Shown: positions 8,109 to 16,942, numbered from the stretch's first letter. The stretch is DNA of 64,000 bases from Variovorax sp. 54 (GCF_002754375.1 NZ_PEFF01000001.1:4667501-4731500), one strand, 5' to 3'. The notes: generated by a model from the letters alone, not told the origin. Numbers and translations: made by a program.

Positions 8109-9031
8109 GCGACGGGCTTCCCCTCGGCCAGCCCGCGCAGCAGCGCCGCGAAGTGCCGTGCCGGCAGGTTGTCTTCGTCCGCGCGCGACACCAGCGTGAG
8201 CGGCGCGTCGAGCTGGCCGCCATCGGCCAGCCGCGTGTAGGCGATGGCGTGCGCGTGCACGCCGGTCATCGAGGTCGGCACCACCGACAGGCCGACGCCC
8301 GCGGCCACGAGGTTCAGGTTGGTCATCATGCGATCGACTTCGGCCACCACGCGCGGGCGCAGGCCCTGCGCGTGGCACAGCGCGAGCAGCTCGGCATAGA
8401 GGCCGGGCGCGCCCGGGCGGCGCACGAGGATGATGCCTTCTTCGCAGAGCTTCGACAGCGACAGTGGCTTCGCCGGCTTCTTGCCATTGGCAGCAGTTGC
8501 GAAGCGGTGGTCGCTCGGCATCGCGACCCACACCGGCTCGCGCAGCAGCGTCTCGAACACCAGCCCCTCGGGCCGCGCCACCGGCACGCGCAACAGGCCG
8601 CAGTGCAGCCGGCCGGCTGCCAGCGCCTCGGTGAGTTCGGCGGCGTTGTCTTCGCGCAGCTGCAGCTCCACGCCGGGGTGCGCGCGGCGGAACGCGCGCA
8701 GCGCCTCGGGCATGAAGCGGTGCGCGGCCGCCGAGCTGGTGAAGCCGACCGCGAGCGTGCCGGTCTGGCCCTGGGCCACGCGTGCCATGCGCTGCTTCAT
8801 GGCCTCCATGTCCTGCAGCATGCGCAGCGCCTCGGCCTGGAACAGCCGGCCGGCGTCGGTGAGTGCCACGCCGCGCGGATGGCGCTTGAACAGCAGCACG
8901 CCCAGCTCGCGCTCCAGCGCCTTGATCTGCAGGCTCAGCGGCGGCTGCTGGATGCCCAGCTGCTCGGCGGCGCGCGTCATGTGGCCGGTGCCGGCCACGG
9001 CCACGAAGTACCTCAGGGCGCGTATGTCCAT
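8105..9031 (-). CDS. LysR-family transcriptional regulator
   Basis: A 308-residue LysR-type regulator. The winged HTH occupies residues 1-60 (LRYFVAVAGTGHMTRAAEQL, then QPPLSLQIKALERELG), followed by a substrate-binding domain (about 90-300) with GFTSSAAAHRFMPEALRAF. The HTH and effector domain resemble the BenM/CatM-like branch that senses aromatic or carboxylate compounds; that placement is tentative. It is divergent from the tannase-family esterase operon, with a 118-bp AT-rich intergenic region carrying a T-N11-A LysR box and a sigma-70-like promoter. It is therefore the likely controller of both the Bug gene downstream and the esterase operon opposite. The ATG at 9031 has no clear Shine-Dalgarno. 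Confidence 0.93.
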   Translation of the reverse strand: MDIRALRYFVAVAGTGHMTRAAEQLGIQQPPLSLQIKALERELGVLLFKRHPRGVALTDAGRLFQAEALRMLQDMEAMKQRMARVAQGQTGTLAVGFTSSAAAHRFMPEALRAFRRAHPGVELQLREDNAAELTEALAAGRLHCGLLRVPVARPEGLVFETLLREPVWVAMPSDHRFATAANGKKPAKPLSLSKLCEEGIILVRRPGAPGLYAELLALCHAQGLRPRVVAEVDRMMTNLNLVAAGVGLSVVPTSMTGVHAHAIAYTRLADGGQLDAPLTLVSRADEDNLPARHFAALLRGLAEGKPVA

Positions 9032-9066
9032 ATGTTTTTTGTATTGAATAGGCCTTGTTATTTTAT

Positions 9067-9095
9067 TTGACCCTAGGTCACACGGAATCTATCGT
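9067..9095 (+). promoter_or_regulatory. Sigma-70-like promoter of the esterase operon
   Basis: TTGACC at 9067-9072 and TATCGT at 9090-9095 are separated by exactly 17 bp, close to the sigma-70 consensus. They lie in the AT-rich gap between the LysR gene and the esterase, with a GGAG Shine-Dalgarno at 9138-9141 ahead of ATG 9150. Confidence 0.5.
9068..9080. promoter_or_regulatory. LysR-type box (T-N11-A) overlapping the -35 element
   Basis: TGACC-CTA-GGTCA is a short inverted repeat with the T-N11-A form typical of LysR boxes. It overlaps the -35 of the esterase promoter and lies 37 bp from the LysR start, so bound regulator could gate the esterase operon. Assignment to this LysR protein is inference. 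Confidence 0.4.
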
Positions 9096-9149
9096 CCGGC
9101 CGCCTGTTCAAAAAGCAGCCCACCGAGGCTGCATGCCGGAGACAAATCC

Positions 9150-11927
9150 ATGCGCACACCGCGCCCTGCCTCGAAGTTTCGTGTCGTCGTTGCGCTGATC
9201 GGCGCGTCGTTGGTCCTGGCCGCCTGCGGTGGCGGCAGCGGGGGAGGAGGGAGCCCCGGCTTCTTCCTGCCGACCCCGCCGCCCGCCAGCGGCAACACCC
9301 CGCCGGCCGAGGAGCCGCCCGGCACTCCGCCCCCGCCCGTGCTGCCCGTCGTGGCCTGCGCCGACCTGGCCGGCAAGAGCCTGCCCGCCGCGTTGATCAG
9401 CCTGCCCACGCAGGGCGCCACCGTCACCAGCGCCACGCCCGTGGCCGCCGGCGACGCGGGCAACACGCTGGGCGATTACTGCCGCGTGCGCGGCACCATC
9501 GCGCCGGTGGACCCGGCCTCGCAGCTCATCAATTTCGCGGTCAACCTGCCCGAGCAGTGGAACCAGAAGACCATCCACTTCGGCGGCGGCGGCTTCGACG
9601 GCGTGCTCATCGACGGCACCGAAGTCATCCGCTTCGGCCCCGCCGGCAAGCCCGCGCCGCTGGCGCTGGGCTACGCCACCTACGGCGACGATTCGGGCCA
9701 CCAGTCGAGCAGCATCACCGACGGGAAGTTCGCGGCCAACGACGAGCAGCTGGCCAACTACGGCGGCCAGTCGCTCAAGAAGACGCGCGACGTGGCACAG
9801 GCGCTGGTGTTCGCGCGCTATGCCGTGAAGCCCAAGCACGCCTACTTCCTCGGCACCTCGACCGGCGGGCGCGACGCGCTCGGCTACATCCAGCGCTGGC
9901 CGCAGGACTACGACGGCGTGATCGCCAATGAGCCGGCGCTCAACTACACGGGCACGCGGCTGTCGAACGTGGCGGTGGGCCGCGCGCTGTACAACAACGA
10001 CGCCAAGGGCTGGCTCAACCTCACCGAGACGCTGCTGGTGCAGAAGGCCGCGATGCAGGCCTGCGACAAGCTCGACGGCGCGCTCGACAACCTCGTGAGC
10101 AACGTCGAAAGCTGCCGCCAGCTCAACACGCAGATCCTCGCCTCGCTGCGCTGCCCCAACGGCGCGGACACGGCGGACACCTGCCTGTCGGACGCGCAGA
10201 TCGACACGGTGCACGCCATCGAGTCGCCGCTGGAGTTCACGCGCTATGCGCTCGCCAACGGCGTGAAGCGCGCGGGCGGCTACAACCTGCTCGAAGGTGC
10301 TCTGGTGGCGGGCCCGTACACCACGCGCGACCTCGGCACGCGCAAGGTGCCGGGCAACCCCGCCACCTCGGCCGATGCCAACATGTACGTCACGGGCGAC
10401 CAGTGGGTGAAGTTCTTCGTCACGCGCGATGCCGACTTCAACACGCTGACCTTCGATCCGCAGAACCCGGGCACGCATGCGGCGCGCGTGACCGAGGTCT
10501 CGAAGCTCACCGATGCGACCGACCCGAACCTCGCCCCCTTCTTTGCACGCGGCGGCAAGCTGCTCATGCTGCACGGCCTGGCCGACGAGGTGATCAGCCC
10601 GAACTCGACCATCGACTACTACCAGCAGCTCATTGCCACGCTGGGTCAGGCCGCGGTCACGCAGAACGTGCGCTTCTACACCGTGCCCGGCATGGGCCAC
10701 GGCACCGGCAGCTTCATTCCCAACTGGGACTCGCTCGCGGCGCTCGAAGGCTGGGTCGAGGGCGGCCTGGCGCCCGCCACGCCCGTCGCGGTGGACGCCG
10801 TGGCCGGCAGCTACGGCCGCACGCGCCCGCTGTGCCAGTTTCCATCGTGGCCCAAGTACCGCGGCAGCGGCAGCCTCGATGCGGCCGTCAACTTCAGCTG
10901 CGTGACCGAGGTCGGCGACCCCCTCGCTTGCCCGAACCTGCCTGCGAGCGCAACACGCTACAAAGGCGGCAACAGCTTCGGCGAGGAACTGCAGGTGCAG
11001 ATCGACCCGGCCAGCATGGCCTACACCGTCACCATCGATGCGAGCCACGAACCCACGCGGGTCGGTACGCAGCGCGCCGGCTCGCTCGTGTCGCAGGGCA
11101 GTTGCAGCTACACGAGTGGCGAGAGCGGGGTGGTGTTCAGCTTCGGCGCCGGCGGCGTGCTGCTGGGCGGCGTGAACCCGCCGAGCGGCACCGGCTTCTC
11201 GCCGCTGGTGGCGTTCCAGAACACCTTCCAGAATGTGTCGCCGTCGACGGACTTCCGCACGGTGTCGTTGATCTTCAATGCGGCCGGCGTGGAGCAGCTC
11301 GGCGCCGGGGCCACGGCGGCGTTCTCGTCGGCGGGGCGGCTGCGCAATGCGGGCACCTTCCAGTTCTGCCGCAGCCCGGCGTCGAACAGCTTCATGACCT
11401 ACGACCAGACCTGCAAGAACACCGAGAAGGGCTACCTCAGCTACAGCACGGCGCGCGGCGCCTTCGACATGTACACGACCTCGACCTCGTCGAGCGGCAC
11501 CGCCGAGACCACCGGCGGCACGCTCACCGGCTCGGTGGTGATCGGGCTGGTCAACGGCGTGTCGACGCCGCTGTACCTGCGCCGCGTGGCCACCGCTGTG
11601 CCGGCAGCCGACACCAGCAGCGGCGTGGCCACCGTCATCCAGCCGGGCCTGCGCCTGCTGGCGGTGCAGCAGACGTTGATGTCCGGCGCGGCCGACGGCA
11701 GCTATGCCATGGCCAGCGTCAAGGGCGAGAGCCGCGAGGCGACGGTGGCCGGCACCGCCTTCAACCTCGGCGGTGCGGCCACCACGCTGGGCTACGACAC
11801 GCCAGTGCTCGGCGTGGCGCAGGCCGGTGCCGGCCGACCGGGCCATTTCATCTTCAACAGCGGCGTGATGGCCTTCGTCACCACCGATGGAACGAACGGC
11901 GCGCTGGACCTCGGAGTACGCCATTGA
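9150..11927 (+). CDS. Tannase/feruloyl-esterase family lipoprotein with long C-terminal extension
   Basis: A 925-residue secreted esterase. The signal peptide ends LVLAAC (Cys26), followed by a glycine-rich and proline-rich linker (27-66). The tannase/feruloyl esterase domain spans about 67-590: nucleophile Ser237 in GTSTGGRD, Asp479 in LHGLADEVISP, His517 in GMGHGTG, and the family's closing region RTRPLCQFPSWPKY to NFSC. Family members carry a CS-D-HC motif in which cysteines next to Ser and His form a disulfide; here these positions are Thr236 and Gly518, so both are lost together. Residues about 590-925 form an extra region I do not recognise, rich in S/T/G. Expected reaction: hydrolysis of an aromatic or similar ester outside the cytoplasm. 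First gene of a three-gene operon under the divergent LysR. Confidence 0.88.
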   Translation: MRTPRPASKFRVVVALIGASLVLAACGGGSGGGGSPGFFLPTPPPASGNTPPAEEPPGTPPPPVLPVVACADLAGKSLPAALISLPTQGATVTSATPVAAGDAGNTLGDYCRVRGTIAPVDPASQLINFAVNLPEQWNQKTIHFGGGGFDGVLIDGTEVIRFGPAGKPAPLALGYATYGDDSGHQSSSITDGKFAANDEQLANYGGQSLKKTRDVAQALVFARYAVKPKHAYFLGTSTGGRDALGYIQRWPQDYDGVIANEPALNYTGTRLSNVAVGRALYNNDAKGWLNLTETLLVQKAAMQACDKLDGALDNLVSNVESCRQLNTQILASLRCPNGADTADTCLSDAQIDTVHAIESPLEFTRYALANGVKRAGGYNLLEGALVAGPYTTRDLGTRKVPGNPATSADANMYVTGDQWVKFFVTRDADFNTLTFDPQNPGTHAARVTEVSKLTDATDPNLAPFFARGGKLLMLHGLADEVISPNSTIDYYQQLIATLGQAAVTQNVRFYTVPGMGHGTGSFIPNWDSLAALEGWVEGGLAPATPVAVDAVAGSYGRTRPLCQFPSWPKYRGSGSLDAAVNFSCVTEVGDPLACPNLPASATRYKGGNSFGEELQVQIDPASMAYTVTIDASHEPTRVGTQRAGSLVSQGSCSYTSGESGVVFSFGAGGVLLGGVNPPSGTGFSPLVAFQNTFQNVSPSTDFRTVSLIFNAAGVEQLGAGATAAFSSAGRLRNAGTFQFCRSPASNSFMTYDQTCKNTEKGYLSYSTARGAFDMYTTSTSSSGTAETTGGTLTGSVVIGLVNGVSTPLYLRRVATAVPAADTSSGVATVIQPGLRLLAVQQTLMSGAADGSYAMASVKGESREATVAGTAFNLGGAATTLGYDTPVLGVAQAGAGRPGHFIFNSGVMAFVTTDGTNGALDLGVRH

Positions 11928-13276
11928 AAAAACACCTCTCGCAACTGGCCGCCCTCGCTGTGCTGGGTGCGGCGCCGCTGCTGTCCGCGCACGCGGCACC
12001 CGCCACCGCGCCCAAGCCCACGGCCTGCCCGTCACCCGTGCCGGAGACCGCACACTGCTACACCGGTGAAGACGGCGCGGGCGCGTTCTACTGGATCGCC
12101 ATTCCCAAAGACTGGCAGCGCGGCGTGCTCGTGATGCACGCGCACGGCGGGCCCGAGACGGGCGCGCCCAAGCTCGCGCGCAGCGAAGAAGACCTGAAAC
12201 GCTGGGCCATCACCGTGAAGGCCGGCTATGCCTGGGCCGGTTCCACCTACCGGCGTGGCGGCTACGGCGTGACGATGGCGGCCGAAGACACCGAGCGGCT
12301 ACGCCAGATCGTCGTGCGCCACTTCGGCACGCCCAAGCGCACGCTGCTGCACGGGCAGAGCTACGGCGCGGGCGTGGCAGCGAAGGCGGCCGAACTCTAT
12401 GCGCCCGTGGGCGATGCGAAGTCGCCCTACGATGGGCTGCTGCTCACCAGCGGCGTGCTCGGCGGCGGCAACAGCGCCTACGACTTCCGGCTCGACCTGC
12501 GCGTGGTCTACCAGTACGTCTGCCGCAACCACCCGAAGCCCGACGAGCCGCAGTACCCGTTGTGGATGGGCCTGCCGATGGACGCGAAGCTCACACGCGC
12601 CGACCTCGCCGCGCGCGTCAAGGACTGCACCGGCGTCGGCACGCCCGCCGCGCAGCGCACGCCCGAACAGGCGGCGCGCCTGAAGACGATTCTCTCGGTC
12701 GTGAAGATTCCCGAGCGCTCGCTGGTCGGCCACCTCAACTGGGCGACGTGGCTGTTCCAGGACCTCGTGCAGCAACGCCTGCATGGCCGCAACCCCTTCG
12801 GCAACATCGGCGTGGTCTACAGCGGCTCGACCGACGACGCGGCGCTCAATGCCGGCGTGCTGCGCTACGCAGCCGACCCGCAGGCCCAGGGCGCGCTCGC
12901 GGCCGACAGCCAACCGACGGGCCGCACCTCGCTGCCCACCGTGGGCCTGCATGCCATCGACGACCCTACGGCGTTCGTCGAGCTCGAGAACGCCTACCGC
13001 CGCATCCGCGATGCGGCCGGTACCGGCGGCCATCTGGTGCAGAGCTTCAGCGCCGAGCGCGAGCACAGCTACCTCAGCGATTCGGAGTACCCCGCGCTCT
13101 TCGGCGCGCTGCTCGACTGGATCGACACCGGCGAGAAGCCCACGCCCCAGAGCCTCGCGCAGCGTTGCACGTCGCTCATGCCGCGCTACGACACCGACGG
13201 CAAGAACGGCTGCCACATCCAGCCCGAGTGGCAACCCCCGACGCTCGAAAGCCGCGTGCCTTCGCGCGCGCCCTGA
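11924..13276 (+). CDS. Secreted alpha/beta-hydrolase
   Basis: A 450-residue protein with a cleavable signal peptide (about 1-24, ending SAHA). The start is TTG 11924, whose last two bases overlap the TGA of the preceding esterase; GGAG lies just upstream, giving tight coupling. The hydrolase core shows VLVMHAHGGPETGAP (oxyanion-side strand), nucleophile Ser146 in HGQSYGAG and a C-terminal EREHSYLSDSEYPALF that offers the histidine. Cysteine pairs at both ends (near 34/45 and the C-terminal tail) suggest disulfides, as expected for a periplasmic enzyme. The substrate is unknown; being fused in one operon with a tannase-family esterase and a Bug receptor, it may process the ester's product. Confidence 0.8.
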   Translation: MKKHLSQLAALAVLGAAPLLSAHAAPATAPKPTACPSPVPETAHCYTGEDGAGAFYWIAIPKDWQRGVLVMHAHGGPETGAPKLARSEEDLKRWAITVKAGYAWAGSTYRRGGYGVTMAAEDTERLRQIVVRHFGTPKRTLLHGQSYGAGVAAKAAELYAPVGDAKSPYDGLLLTSGVLGGGNSAYDFRLDLRVVYQYVCRNHPKPDEPQYPLWMGLPMDAKLTRADLAARVKDCTGVGTPAAQRTPEQAARLKTILSVVKIPERSLVGHLNWATWLFQDLVQQRLHGRNPFGNIGVVYSGSTDDAALNAGVLRYAADPQAQGALAADSQPTGRTSLPTVGLHAIDDPTAFVELENAYRRIRDAAGTGGHLVQSFSAEREHSYLSDSEYPALFGALLDWIDTGEKPTPQSLAQRCTSLMPRYDTDGKNGCHIQPEWQPPTLESRVPSRAP

Positions 13277-13306
13277 TTTTTCTTTTTGACCTTGACGGAG
13301 ACTCTG

Positions 13307-14281
13307 ATGAAAAAAATGTTCGCCCTCGCGGCCGTGGCCCTTGCCGTGTGCGCCCACGCGCAAGACTTCCCTGCGGGCAAGCCCGTGACCATCGTCGTGC
13401 CCTTCGCGGCCGGCGGCCCGACCGACCGCGTGGCGCGTGATCTGGCCGAGGCGCTGCGCAAGCCGCTGGGCGGTGCCAGCGTCATCATCGACAACGTGCC
13501 CGGCGCGGGCAGCTCCATCGGCGCGGCCAAGGTGGCGCGCGCCAACCCCGACGGCTACACGCTGCTGCTCAACCACATCGCGATGGCGACCGTGCCGACG
13601 CTGGTGCGCAACGTGCCGTTCAAGGTCGAGACCGACTTCGAGTACCTGGGCATCGTCAACGACGTGCCCATGACGCTCATCGCCAAGCCCAGCCTGCCGG
13701 CCACCAACTACAAGGAACTGACCGCCTGGATCGCCGCCAACAAGGGCAAGATCAACCTGGGCAATGCAGGCATCGGCTCGGCCTCGCACCTGTGCGGCCT
13801 GCTCTACCAGAGCGCCACCAAGACCGAGATGACGCCCGTGCCCTACAAGGGCACGGCGCCCGCCATCACCGACCTGATCGGCGGCCAGATCGACCTGCTG
13901 TGCGACCAGAGCACCAACACCTCGCCGCAGATCGAAGCCAAGAAGGTCAAGGCCTATGCCGTGACCACGCCCAAGCGCCTGACCACGCCGCTCTTGAAAG
14001 ACCTGCCCACGCTCGACGAGGCCGGCCTGAAGAACTTCCAGGTGACGATCTGGCACGGCCTGTACGCGCCCAAGGGCACGCCCGCGCCGGTGCTCAAGAA
14101 GATCAGCGATGCGCTGAAGCTGGCACTGAAAGATGTGGACTTCATCAAGCGCGAAGAAGCGCTGGGCGCCGTCGTCGCCACTGACGGGCGCATCGAACCC
14201 GAGGGCCACAAGAAGTTCGTGGCGGCGGAGATTGCGAAGTGGAGCCCGATCATTAAGGCCGCGGGGGTGTACGCGGACTGA
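13307..14281 (+). CDS. Bug/TctC-family substrate-binding protein
   Basis: A 324-residue periplasmic binding protein with a signal peptide (1-19, ending CAHAQ). Bug motifs are visible: KPVTIVVPFAAGGPTDRVAR, DNVPGAGSSIGAAKVARANPDGYTLL, TPVPYKGTAPAITDLIGGQIDLL and LPTLDEAG. ATG 13307 has an ACGGAG Shine-Dalgarno at 13295-13300; an in-frame ATG 21 bp earlier is less well placed. It closes the esterase operon, 30 bp after the alpha/beta-hydrolase, so it probably binds a product of those hydrolases for uptake. It differs in sequence from the Bug receptor coupled to the LysR gene, so the locus may scavenge two related ligands. No TctAB membrane genes are present. Confidence 0.92.
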   Translation: MKKMFALAAVALAVCAHAQDFPAGKPVTIVVPFAAGGPTDRVARDLAEALRKPLGGASVIIDNVPGAGSSIGAAKVARANPDGYTLLLNHIAMATVPTLVRNVPFKVETDFEYLGIVNDVPMTLIAKPSLPATNYKELTAWIAANKGKINLGNAGIGSASHLCGLLYQSATKTEMTPVPYKGTAPAITDLIGGQIDLLCDQSTNTSPQIEAKKVKAYAVTTPKRLTTPLLKDLPTLDEAGLKNFQVTIWHGLYAPKGTPAPVLKKISDALKLALKDVDFIKREEALGAVVATDGRIEPEGHKKFVAAEIAKWSPIIKAAGVYAD

Positions 14282-14333
14282 GCTTGACGCGAGGTATCAG
14301 CCGCCGTGGTCGGGATGGCCTGACTCTGCGGCT

Positions 14334-14990
14334 TCAGCCTAACCGCATGGACAGTTCCACGTCATCAGCAAACGGCACCGACAAATACCCGCTGTCGGGC
14401 GAGCGGACGCGCGCCAGATACTCCGGGCTGTGGTCGGCGTTGTCCGCCACGATCAGCGCGCCCGGCCGCAGGCGGCTTTCGACCAGCGCCAGCACGTCGG
14501 GATACAGCGCCTTCGCGCCATCGAGCAGCAGCAGGTCGATGGACGTCGGCAGGTCGACGGCCAGCGTCTGCAGTGCATCGCCTTCGCGGATCTCGACCAG
14601 GTCGGCCACGCCGCCTTGGGCCAGGTGCTCGCGGGCCTTGGCGATCTTCGAGGGTTCGAACTCGCTGCTGATCAGGCGGCCACCGCCGTTGTCGCGCAGC
14701 GCTGCGGCCATGTACAGCGTGGACAGGCCGAAGGAGGTGCCGAACTCGATGATGTGGCGCGCGTTAGTGCTGCGCGCCAGCTGGTACAGCAGCACGCCGG
14801 TGTTGCGTGAGACCGGCAGCCACAGGTCCTTGAGCCGGCTGTAGAGGTCGATGTATTCGGTCTTGCTGTGCATCAGCCGTTGGCGCTCTTCCGGGCTGAT
14901 GCTGGCGACGGCGGGACTAGTGGCTGCGCTGGCCTCCTGGAACAGGCGGTCCAGCAAGGGCGCGAGGGGTGCAGTGGTCAAGGTTGTCAC
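14334..14990 (-). CDS. Class I SAM-dependent O-methyltransferase
   Basis: A 218-residue methyltransferase of the small O-methyltransferase group related to caffeoyl-CoA and catechol methyltransferases. SAM-binding motif I is HIIEFGTSFGLSTLYMA, the acidic loop is LISSEFEPSKIAKAREHL, and IDLLLLDGAKALYPDVL carries the metal or catalytic aspartate position. No signal or membrane segment. It is divergent from a TetR regulator across a short gap with a 16-bp palindrome, which suggests it is the regulated target. The methyl acceptor is unknown. Its 3' end faces the Bug gene. Confidence 0.85.
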   Translation of the reverse strand: MTTLTTAPLAPLLDRLFQEASAATSPAVASISPEERQRLMHSKTEYIDLYSRLKDLWLPVSRNTGVLLYQLARSTNARHIIEFGTSFGLSTLYMAAALRDNGGGRLISSEFEPSKIAKAREHLAQGGVADLVEIREGDALQTLAVDLPTSIDLLLLDGAKALYPDVLALVESRLRPGALIVADNADHSPEYLARVRSPDSGYLSVPFADDVELSMRLG

Positions 14991-15026
14991 GGGGTTCTTT
15001 CGTGTGAAAAGCAGATGGGAAATACT

Positions 15027-15042
15027 ATGAAGAACCCTTCAT
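15027..15042. promoter_or_regulatory. Palindromic operator candidate for the TetR regulator
   Basis: ATGAAG-AACC-CTTCAT is a perfect inverted repeat with 6-bp arms and a 4-bp centre, located between the O-methyltransferase start and the TetR start at 15072. This is the usual position for a TetR autoregulatory operator. The first arm contains an ATG in frame with the TetR gene, which is an alternative start. Confidence 0.45.
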
Positions 15043-15071
15043 GTTTTCCATTCGCGTTCCGCAGCGCTCCC

Positions 15072-15704
15072 ATGACCGACCGTCAAAACCCCTCGATCTC
15101 CTCTCGCAGACAGCCCAAGCAGGCGCGTTCGGCCGACCTTTTGGGGGCCATTCTTCAGGCCGCTGTTCAGGTTTTGGCGAAAGAAGGCGTGCGCCGTTTC
15201 ACGACGACGCGTGTCGCCGAAAGGGCAGGCGTGAGCGTCGGGTCGGTCTACCAGTACTTCCCGAACAAGGCGTCGATCCTGTTCCGTCTGCAGAGCGACG
15301 AATGGCGGCAGACGACGGAGATGATGCGCGGCATCCTCGGGGATACACAGCGGCCTGCGCTCGAGCGGCTGCGCCTGCTCACGCATGCTTTCGTCCGATC
15401 CGAGTGCGAGGAAGCTGAGGTGCGAACGGCACTCGGCGATGCGGCGCCGTTCTATCGCGACGCACCCGAGGCGCAGGAGGTGCGCGCCGCCGGCGATGAC
15501 ATCGTCCGCGTGTTCATGCAGCAAGCGCTGCCAGCGGCGTCCGATGCCACGCGCCAGATGGCGGGCGACCTGATCGTGGCGACGCTCAGTGCCGTGGGGA
15601 AAGAGTTTTCCGAGAGCCCTCGCACCGACGCCGAGATCGAAGCCTGGGCGGATGCGATGGCCGACATGTTCTGCGTCTACATGGAAAGCCTGGCGTCGCG
15701 CTGA
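15072..15704 (+). CDS. TetR-family transcriptional regulator
   Basis: A 210-residue TetR repressor. The N-terminal HTH is clear: ILQAAVQVLAKEGVRRFTTTRVAERAG followed by VSVGSVYQYFPNKASILF. The C-terminal ligand domain (about 80-205) is typical in size and mostly helical, with no recognisable ligand signature. ATG 15072 is preferred because a palindromic operator candidate lies just upstream; ATGs at 15027 and 15015 in the same frame would add 15-19 residues and place the operator inside the gene. It likely represses the divergent O-methyltransferase and itself, which is inference from the arrangement. Confidence 0.9.
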   Translation: MTDRQNPSISSRRQPKQARSADLLGAILQAAVQVLAKEGVRRFTTTRVAERAGVSVGSVYQYFPNKASILFRLQSDEWRQTTEMMRGILGDTQRPALERLRLLTHAFVRSECEEAEVRTALGDAAPFYRDAPEAQEVRAAGDDIVRVFMQQALPAASDATRQMAGDLIVATLSAVGKEFSESPRTDAEIEAWADAMADMFCVYMESLASR

Positions 15705-15750
15705 GCCGATCGCGAGGCGCTGGTGCAGCAACGATCGCGCTGCAACGAAA

Positions 15751-15770
15751 ACGGACCCCGAAGGGTCCGT
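15751..15770 (-). terminator. Rho-independent terminator of the glycine-linker lipoprotein gene
   Basis: ACGGACCC-CGAA-GGGTCCGT forms an 8-bp perfect stem with a tetraloop. Read on the minus strand it is followed by TTTTCGTT, so it should end transcripts of the minus-strand gene at 15797-16678; it lies between convergent genes. Confidence 0.7.
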
Positions 15771-15796
15771 GGCCGGAGACTGAAAGCCCGTCTTGC

Positions 15797-16678
15797 TTAC
15801 TTGGGCGAGTAGGTCATCTTCGTCACAACCATCGCCGTCTTCGAATCGCCGCCCTTCAGCAGTTGGCCGCGATACGGGCCTTCGGCAGCGAGCCAGAACT
15901 CTCGCGTGATGTCCTTGCTGATCCCCGCCGCGCCCACCGCGATCTTGAGCGAGAGCTTGCAGGTGTTGAACGTGCCCAGTGGCGTGTCCAGCTGCTCACG
16001 GCCGTGGTACGTGAGTTCGCCACTCGCGGGCAGCGACACGGTCGTGCCGCTCTGGCCGTTGAGGACTGACGTCTTTGCCGCCGTGGATTGTTGGCTGACG
16101 ACCTGCCCCGGTGTCATGTCGACCGGGAACGCAAACGGCGGCGTGAAGACCTGGGACACCGTGCTGACCTGCTTCAGCGGATAGCCGGCAGGCACTGAAG
16201 GCACGAACGTTGGATCGATCGTGCTCGTGTACGTGGTCGATTTCCCGTAGAGCAGAAAGCTGCCGTTCACGAGGTCCTTGTATTCCTTCTTGACGGTGCG
16301 TTGCTGAAACGCCGGATAGGTGAAGGTTTCCGAACCCACGTTCACCGAGATCGGATTCGCGCCGCCGAATGCCTCGCGGCCCTCGGTCGCTGCTTTTCTG
16401 ACGAAGGAAGGCTTCGCTGGGTCCGTTCCTGGCTTGGCTGCCTCGAATTCCACAACCGTGCCTTCGCGGAAGTCGGCCTCATTGAAGCAAGGGCCCGAGC
16501 TGTCTGACACGGGCGCTGGTGCGGGTGGCGGCGGGGCGGGTTCAGCGATGGGCAAGATGGGAAACGCGGGGGCGCCACCACCGTCTCCGCCACCGCCGCA
16601 TGCGGAAATCGTTGCGACTGCGGCAACAATTGCAAGCAATCGCGCGCGCGAGATGTTGTTAGAACGTGCTTTCTTCAA
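15797..16678 (-). CDS. Hypothetical lipoprotein with glycine-rich linker
   Basis: A 293-residue predicted lipoprotein. The start is TTG 16678, supported by a strong GGGAGGAA Shine-Dalgarno a few bases upstream and by the signal peptide that begins there (KKARSNN, then a hydrophobic stretch ending ISAC). The cysteine is followed by a GGGGDGGG linker and a proline-rich stretch, then an unrecognised beta-rich domain with two cysteines (near residues 63 and 238). The same lipobox plus glycine-linker design is seen in the tannase-family esterase of this window. Function unknown; the transcript appears to end at the hairpin at 15751. Confidence 0.75.
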   Translation of the reverse strand: MKKARSNNISRARLLAIVAAVATISACGGGGDGGGAPAFPILPIAEPAPPPPAPAPVSDSSGPCFNEADFREGTVVEFEAAKPGTDPAKPSFVRKAATEGREAFGGANPISVNVGSETFTYPAFQQRTVKKEYKDLVNGSFLLYGKSTTYTSTIDPTFVPSVPAGYPLKQVSTVSQVFTPPFAFPVDMTPGQVVSQQSTAAKTSVLNGQSGTTVSLPASGELTYHGREQLDTPLGTFNTCKLSLKIAVGAAGISKDITREFWLAAEGPYRGQLLKGGDSKTAMVVTKMTYSPK

Positions 16679-16942
16679 GATTCCTCCCTGTTGTTGAGGG
16701 CCGAATCTTGGAGGGCGATCTTGTGCGTTCGAACGAGGCGCGTATTTGGTTTGCAGTTGACCTTTCTCAGTTGGGGAATAAGTCACACAAGCATGTGAAG
16801 GCCCTGCTGTCAGCCCTCAGCGCAAGTGTCAATTGGCCACAGCGGCCCGCGAGCGAAAGAGCCATGAGCACCCGCTCTTGATGCCCGGGAGCGAGGTTTT
16901 CAACCGCCGCAACCTGCCCCCGGCGAGGTCTTCAACCGCCCC

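Noticed and set aside
9108..12053. A 981-codon minus-strand frame opposite the esterase
   Set aside because: Low-complexity Arg/Ala/Gly/His composition without any motif; the plus strand has a lipobox and complete catalytic triad.
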